NCBI GenBank assembly: GCA_902795255.1
Contig: CADBKS010000087.1
Span: forward strand, 1 to 11,007
DNA length: 11,007 nucleotides
Direction: 5' to 3'
From: an uncultured Chloroflexota bacterium
Lineage (GTDB): Bacteria; Chloroflexota; Anaerolineae; Anaerolineales; Anaerolineaceae
Both the position numbers and the translations under genes were made by a program. The notes beneath the pieces were generated by a model, which had not been told where the DNA came from, did no database searches, and worked only from the letters and a program-made list of their open reading frames with translations. Below, in pieces: positions 7,350-11,007 of the stretch (positions are counted from its first letter, which is position 1; each line of letters opens with the position of its first letter).

Positions 7350-7371
7350 CTGAAGGACATGAATCCTTCAG
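7350..7371. other. Perfect 8-bp hairpin in the leader of the unknown gene
   Basis: CTGAAGGA (7350-7357) and TCCTTCAG (7364-7371) pair perfectly around a 6-base loop. On the minus strand it is followed by AAAAAG and the AGGAGA ribosome site, so it sits directly ahead of translation start of the 347-residue gene. I found no convincing minus-strand promoter between here and 7500. Confidence 0.5.
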
Positions 7372-7534
7372 TTATCAGAAAGTCTACATCAGCTCTCCGC
7401 GAAAAAAAAGGAGCAATGTTGTCCCTTGATTTTTTATAAAAATGTGGTAGTCAGACCGTTTATCAGTCAGACGTTCAGAAAAAAATACGGATAAACCCGC
7501 TTATCGGGAAAAGCAGACCTAAACAGCGGATTCA

Positions 7535-7564
7535 TTACCCTGATACACGCTATTGTGATATAAT
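7535..7564 (+). promoter_or_regulatory. Predicted extended -10 promoter of the cobalamin-riboswitch operon
   Basis: TGATATAAT (7556-7564) is a perfect extended -10 (TGnTATAAT). A weak -35, TTACCC (7535-7540), stands 18 bases upstream. Transcription would start near 7571, about a dozen bases before the riboswitch P1 stem. The stretch 7372-7534 between this promoter and the divergent gene holds only AT-rich sequence and minor repeats, such as GTCAGAC at about 7449 and 7466. Confidence 0.7.
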
Positions 7565-7582
7565 CCCATAACAATTGAATAA

Positions 7583-7767
7583 ACAGAAACGGTGCACGTT
7601 CGGGGTGACCCGCGTGAAAAGGGAATCCGGTGAAAAGCCGGAGCAACAGCCATTACTGTGATGAATGATAACGGACAGCAAAACCATTGGGCGGATCTGC
7701 CTGAGAAGGGTTGTCCGGAGAAAGCTTCGGCTTTCGCATTCTCAGCCAGGAAACCTGCCGTCTCTGT
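7583..7767 (+). promoter_or_regulatory. Cobalamin riboswitch (aptamer)
   Basis: The conserved core is clear: GGGAATCCGGTGAAAAGCC from 7621, continuing to the AGCAACAGCCATTACTGTG stretch (7642-7660), and the B12 box AGCCAGGAAACCTGCC (7744-7759). A closing P1 stem pairs ACAGAAACGG (7583-7592) with CCGTCTCTGT (7758-7767), 9 of 10 positions. A peripheral arm has a 6-bp stem with a TTCG tetraloop (7720-7735). This family binds adenosylcobalamin or related corrinoids and normally turns off B12 uptake or synthesis genes when the ligand is abundant. It precedes the binding protein and BtuC-type permease, supporting a corrinoid- or cobalt-related role for them. Confidence 0.93.
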
Positions 7768-7853
7768 CGGAGTCTTGATTTCTTGGGCAAGGGAGAATGA
7801 CAGCCGCTGCCGGTTTCCCCGCCGAAATGGCGGATCATGGCATCAGAATCATG

Positions 7854-7889
7854 CGCTATCATTTCTTCAAATGATGGCGTTTTTCTTTT
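7854..7889 (+). terminator. Riboswitch expression platform: strong intrinsic terminator
   Basis: CGCTATCATTT (7854-7864) pairs with AAATGATGGCG (7869-7879), 11 bp with one U-G wobble and a CTTC loop, followed by TTTTTCTTTT (7880-7889). It stands between the aptamer and the gene start at 7951, so corrinoid binding probably stops transcription here. A smaller hairpin CCGCC/GGCGG (7819-7833) lies between aptamer and terminator. The competing antiterminator is not obvious; one candidate is given in the findings. Confidence 0.88.
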
Positions 7890-7950
7890 CCCGCGGTTTC
7901 ACCGCTCTCCGGCCCGTGAAATAAAAATACAAAACAAGAGGTACAGAGTA

Positions 7951-9057
7951 ATGAAACGTAAATTGTTTGTATTTGTTTTATGCCTGCTCGCCTGTTTTTC
8001 AACCGCGTTCGCGGAAGAAAACGGCCCGCTCAGCATCACCGGCTCCATGGAACTGGAATATGCGACCCAGTTCTCGGTTGACTACTGTGAAGGCGGATAC
8101 GCGCTGATCACCAATTCGGACGGCGCCCGCTTCCTGACCGTGCCGGAAGGTGCCGCTGTTCCCGAAGGGCTGGATGAAGATATCGTCGTTCTTCAGCTGC
8201 CCCTCTCCAACCTGCTGATCTCCTCCACACCGGTCACCAGCCTGATCAACGCCATCGGTGCGCTCGACGCGGTCTCCATGACCACGCAGGATTACGACGG
8301 CTGGTACATCGATGATGTGAAAGCCGCCATGGATGCCGGGACCCTCACTTACATCGGTTCTTACAAAGAACCGGATTTCGAAGTTCTGGCTGCCAATCCC
8401 CCGCCGTTCAGCGTTTTCAGCACCATGCTGGACAGTGTCCCGGATGTCGCGGATAAGCTGAAAGAACTCGGCATCCCCTTTATGCGGGATACCAGCACCT
8501 ATGAAACGCATCCGCTCGGCCGTATGGAATGGATCAAGCTCTACGGTCTTCTCCTTGGCAAAGAAGCTGAAGCTCAGGCCCATTTTGACGCTCAGAAAGC
8601 GCTGATCGAAGGGATCGGGGATCAGTCCACGGGCAAAACCGTCGCCATGTTCTACATCACCAGCAAGGGCGATCTTTACACCCGCCGCGCGGGAGACTAT
8701 ATGGTCAAGATGCTCGAACTGGCCGGCGGTGAATACGTGCTTCCTGAACTGGATCCCGATAAGAGCGGCACGCAGAAGATCGAAGCCGAAGAGTTTTATG
8801 CCGGTGCCGGAGATGCGGACTTCATCGTCTACATCTGGAGCATGGGCGGCAAACCTGATTCGATGGAAGCCTTCACCTCCCGCAGTGAGATCCTGAAGGA
8901 CTTCAAAGCTGTCAAAGAAGGGAACGTCTGGTTCACGACGCCGGATTATTTCCAGATCTCTGATTCCTTGGGTGCGATGATCCTGGATTTCAACAAGATG
9001 CTGACCAACACGGATCCGTCTGTTACGGAACTGACGTATCTGTTCAAGCTGCCGTAA
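7951..9057 (+). CDS. Periplasmic-binding-protein-like substrate-binding protein (Peripla_BP_2/TroA type), B12-riboswitch controlled
   Basis: This 368-residue extracytoplasmic protein probably captures a corrinoid or another metal chelate for the BtuC-type permease next to it. Residues 1-21 are a signal peptide (MKRK, hydrophobic core, TAFA before E22); LLAC (12-15) could also serve as a lipobox, so secreted and lipid-anchored forms are both possible. The remainder fits the two-lobe BtuF/FhuD/FecB class: an N-lobe with the ETHPLGRMEWIKLYGLLLGKE segment (185-205), a linking helix and a C-lobe with the SKGDLYTRRAGDYMVKMLELAGG region (238-260) and DADFIVYIW (288-296). The frame opens further upstream at 7837, but that part overlaps the terminator; ATG 7951 has AAGAGGT 8 bases before it. 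Its stop is 2 bases from the permease start. Ligand identity rests on the riboswitch, not on binding residues. Confidence 0.87.
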   Translation: MKRKLFVFVLCLLACFSTAFAEENGPLSITGSMELEYATQFSVDYCEGGYALITNSDGARFLTVPEGAAVPEGLDEDIVVLQLPLSNLLISSTPVTSLINAIGALDAVSMTTQDYDGWYIDDVKAAMDAGTLTYIGSYKEPDFEVLAANPPPFSVFSTMLDSVPDVADKLKELGIPFMRDTSTYETHPLGRMEWIKLYGLLLGKEAEAQAHFDAQKALIEGIGDQSTGKTVAMFYITSKGDLYTRRAGDYMVKMLELAGGEYVLPELDPDKSGTQKIEAEEFYAGAGDADFIVYIWSMGGKPDSMEAFTSRSEILKDFKAVKEGNVWFTTPDYFQISDSLGAMILDFNKMLTNTDPSVTELTYLFKLP

Positions 9058-9059
9058 GC

Positions 9060-10085
9060 ATGTCTTTGAAAACAGTCAGAACGATCCTTATATTCAGCCT
9101 GCTGGTGTTTGCCTTCGGAGCATTGCTTGTTTTGAATGTAAACACCGGCAGTGTTTCGATTTCTCCCGGAGAGGTCTTCAGGATCGTGCTTGCCGGACAG
9201 TCGGACGGTTCCAAGGTGGCAAATGTCATCTGGAAGATCCGGCTGCCCCGGCTGCTGGCAGCAGCCGTACTGGGCGGGGCATTGTCCGTATCGGGCTTTT
9301 TGCTGCAGACCTTTTTCCGCAACCCGATCGCCGGACCGTATGTACTGGGCATCTCTAACGGGGCGAAGCTGCTGGTGGGCATTACCATGATCTGGGTCAT
9401 GAAGAACCACTCGGCGGTCCCTTTCAGTACGGTCATGGCCGCGTCTTTTGCCGGATCCATGCTGGTGACGGGGTTTGTGCTGCTTTTCGCTCAGCGTTTG
9501 AAGAATATGTCGGCCCTGCTGGTGGTCGGGATCATGATCGGCAATATCAGCAACGCCGTCACGAATTTTCTGATCTCCTTTGCGGATGAGGCCAATATTG
9601 CCAATCTGCATTCCTGGAGCATGGGCAGTTTTTCGGCAATATCCTGGCAGAACCTGCATTTTGCCTCGGCTGTGATCCTTACGGCCTTTGTATTGTCATT
9701 CCTGCTTTCCAAGCCGATCTCGGCTTTTCTGCTCGGTGAAAACTATGCTCAGAGCATGGGCGTCAACGTCCGGCTGTTCCGCTTCGCGCTGATCAGCCTT
9801 TCCAGCCTGCTTTCAGCCGCGGTCACTGCCCTCTCCGGTCCGATCTCATTTGTCGGAGTCGCTGTGCCGCACATCACGAAGTTGCTGTTCGGTGTTTCCA
9901 AGCCCATCATTATCATTCCCGGTTCTTTTCTGCTCGGCAGTGTATTCTGTCTGGGGTGTGACCTTATCGCCCGGACAGCCTTCGCACCCGGTGAGATCGC
10001 GATCAGCAATGTTACCGCCGTCTTCGGTGCGCCCATCGTGATCATCCTGATGGTCCGCCGCCACAGAGAAAACCGCCCCGCCTGA
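9060..10085 (+). CDS. btuC: BtuC/FecCD-family ABC transporter permease
   Basis: This 341-residue polytopic membrane protein forms the import channel for a corrinoid, siderophore or haem-type ligand. FecCD hallmarks are RLPRLLAAAVLGGAL (61-75), LLQTFFRNPIAGPYVLGIS (81-99), WSMGSFSAISW (186-196), LGENYAQSMGVNV (225-237), GPISFVGVAVPHI (260-272) and VTAVFGAPIVI (318-328). About ten hydrophobic segments are expected, as in BtuC. The start is 2 bases after the stop of the binding-protein gene and lacks a clear ribosome site, so translation is probably coupled. It shares the cobalamin riboswitch, hence the B12 reading, though the family also moves iron chelates. Normally an ATPase gene (BtuD/FecE type) follows; here a large palindrome and a convergent gene follow instead. 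Confidence 0.92.
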   Translation: MSLKTVRTILIFSLLVFAFGALLVLNVNTGSVSISPGEVFRIVLAGQSDGSKVANVIWKIRLPRLLAAAVLGGALSVSGFLLQTFFRNPIAGPYVLGISNGAKLLVGITMIWVMKNHSAVPFSTVMAASFAGSMLVTGFVLLFAQRLKNMSALLVVGIMIGNISNAVTNFLISFADEANIANLHSWSMGSFSAISWQNLHFASAVILTAFVLSFLLSKPISAFLLGENYAQSMGVNVRLFRFALISLSSLLSAAVTALSGPISFVGVAVPHITKLLFGVSKPIIIIPGSFLLGSVFCLGCDLIARTAFAPGEIAISNVTAVFGAPIVIILMVRRHRENRPA

Positions 10086-10089
10086 AAAG

Positions 10090-10156
10090 TGGTACAGCAG
10101 CACCTGATACAGGTGTACCAAAAAGTGGTACACCTGTATCAGGTGCTGCTGTACCA
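10090..10156. repeat. Perfect 31-bp inverted repeat between convergent genes
   Basis: Arm 10090-10120 and arm 10126-10156 are exact reverse complements separated by AAAAG. Each arm contains its own small palindrome (CACCTG-3 bases-CAGGTG) flanked by TGGTA and TACCA, so the DNA or RNA can fold either as one 31-bp hairpin or as two smaller bulged hairpins. It fills almost all of the space between the permease stop (10085) and the stop of the CobW-type gene (10157). Placement suggests a bidirectional terminator: minus-strand transcripts would read CTTTTC after the stem, plus-strand ones TTATAT. The stem is far longer than usual terminators. Confidence 0.9.
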
Positions 10157-11007
10157 TTATATGATTTTCCGCAGTGCTTCCGCGTTAAGGCCGCATCCGA
10201 TGACGATGAAAATATCCGCCTTGTCCCCTGCTTTATCCGGGTCCGCGTTCCGGAAACAGGTGCCGGCGGGTGTTATATCGAGATAAATCAGTGTTCCCTG
10301 TCTGTCCCTGATATATCCCTTTCCGCGCAGGATCCGTCCGGCGGTACCCGTGATGAGTTTTTCCGCAAAGGCGGACGGCGTGAGGGATGTGAGCCGGATG
10401 TTCCGCAGGGTCTCCGCTGAAAAGATCTCTTCGGCGTGATGATGTTCGTGATCATGCCGGTGATGGTGCCCGTCTTCGTGATGATGGGCTTCTCTGTCCT
10501 CGGAAAAAGCGGAGCCGGCCGGTATGGTACTGACCAGATCCCTCAGCATATCATCATCAAGTCCGCGGAAGTCGGATTTGCAGATCATGGCCTCCGGATT
10601 CTGTTTTTTGAGGTCCGCGCAGATGGCATCGATCTCTGCCGGCGTCCGGTTCTCCGTATGGCTCAGGAACAGCAGATCCGCGTGCCGGATCTGATCGGTA
10701 TAAAAATCGCCGAAGCAGCTCATGTTTTCTTCGTAATCAGAGACGTCAACGATCGTGATGCATTTGCTCACGGGATATTCCGACGGATAATCTTTATTCA
10801 GCTTTCCGCAGGCATTTATAATGTCGCTCAGCCGGCCTACGCCGGTCGGTTCGACGAGTATGTGGTCGGGGTTTGCCGAGGTTTTCAGTTCTTTCAGGAC
10901 CCGCTTAAAATTATTCGAAAGCGAACAGCAGATACATCCGGCGGTAACTTCCCGGATCCCTGCCCCGCCCTCAATCAGTGTGCCGTCGAGGCTGACATCT
11001 CCGAATT
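10157..11007 (-). CDS. CobW/COG0523-family GTPase metallochaperone, N-terminus beyond window
   Basis: The frame is open from the window edge to the TAA at 10157, showing 282 residues. Perhaps 30 are missing, including the P-loop. A GTG at 10771 also opens this frame but is internal. Visible motifs, numbered from the edge, are FGDVSLDGTLIEGG (1-14, the usual NEFG(E/D) region), the metal site GCICC (23-27), VEPTG (51-55, Walker B region), and a histidine-rich loop with 11 histidines in 17 residues (about 174-190). A CobW C-terminal domain follows (about 195-282). The usual guanine-specificity motif NKxD appears as SHTE (115-118). Family members deliver zinc or cobalt to enzymes, and some act in B12 synthesis. 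It converges on the B12-controlled transporter, which suggests but does not prove cobalt or corrinoid work. Confidence 0.9.
   Translation of the reverse strand, partial: FGDVSLDGTLIEGGAGIREVTAGCICCSLSNNFKRVLKELKTSANPDHILVEPTGVGRLSDIINACGKLNKDYPSEYPVSKCITIVDVSDYEENMSCFGDFYTDQIRHADLLFLSHTENRTPAEIDAICADLKKQNPEAMICKSDFRGLDDDMLRDLVSTIPAGSAFSEDREAHHHEDGHHHRHDHEHHHAEEIFSAETLRNIRLTSLTPSAFAEKLITGTAGRILRGKGYIRDRQGTLIYLDITPAGTCFRNADPDKAGDKADIFIVIGCGLNAEALRKII

Noticed and set aside
7653..7924. Short open frames on both strands over the riboswitch region
   Set aside because: They overlap the conserved cobalamin aptamer and the terminator, so the bases are explained by RNA structure.
7837..7950. N-terminal extension of the binding-protein gene to 7837
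   Set aside because: It would run through the intrinsic terminator, and would bury the signal peptide that begins at the ATG at 7951.
7999..9659. Minus-strand open frames opposite the B12 transport genes (7999-8583, 8946-9659, 9044-9460)
   Set aside because: Antisense to clear binding-protein and permease families; no ribosome sites and no domain signal.
10090..10156. CRISPR repeat or transposon end as explanation for the palindrome
   Set aside because: There is only one palindromic unit with no spacer series, and no transposase gene or target-site duplication is visible nearby.
10157..10771. A complete 204-residue gene starting at GTG 10771
   Set aside because: The same frame stays open to the window edge and the upstream part encodes the GCICC and VEPTG motifs of the CobW family, so the GTG is an internal valine.

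Overview
The window looks like part of the chromosome of an anaerobic Firmicute, probably a gut- or rumen-type member of the Clostridia. This rests on strong AAGGAGG ribosome binding sites, a TTG start, a classic cobalamin riboswitch with a terminator platform, and the families present. The exact lineage is an inference. No insertion sequences, tRNAs, rRNAs or CRISPR arrays were seen.

The left half (1 to about 6142, all minus strand) is an oligopeptide/dipeptide ABC importer operon, transcribed oppA - oppB - oppC - oppD. A good sigma-70-type promoter (TTGACA / 17 bp / TAATAT) lies ahead of oppA. A 25-bp near-palindrome and a leader hairpin follow it. oppA is separated from oppB by about 200 bases holding three successive stem-loops, a likely attenuator that favours the binding protein over the membrane parts. 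oppB, oppC and oppD are tightly packed. oppF, the usual second ATPase, is not in the window and could follow oppD beyond position 1. OppA has a signal peptide but no lipobox cysteine.

The most unusual gene is oppC. Its 617-residue product is roughly twice the usual length because seven RCC1/BLIP-II-type repeats are inserted in the extracytoplasmic loop between membrane segment 1 and the conserved GTDGLGRD motif. Seven repeats fit a complete seven-bladed beta-propeller, placed on the face where the substrate-binding protein docks.

The middle (6289-7332, minus) holds a 347-residue gene of unknown function: cytoplasmic-looking, cysteine-containing, with a lysine-rich tail.

The right half (about 7535-10085, plus) is a B12-controlled uptake unit. 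It has an extended -10 promoter, a cobalamin riboswitch, a strong intrinsic terminator, a periplasmic-binding-protein-like gene (Peripla_BP_2/TroA type) and a BtuC/FecCD permease. No ATPase gene follows. A perfect 31-bp inverted repeat comes next. On the other strand, converging on it, is a CobW/COG0523 GTPase metallochaperone with a GCICC motif and a histidine-rich loop; its N-terminus, with the P-loop, lies beyond position 11007. Together these genes suggest uptake of corrinoid or cobalt and handling of a metal.
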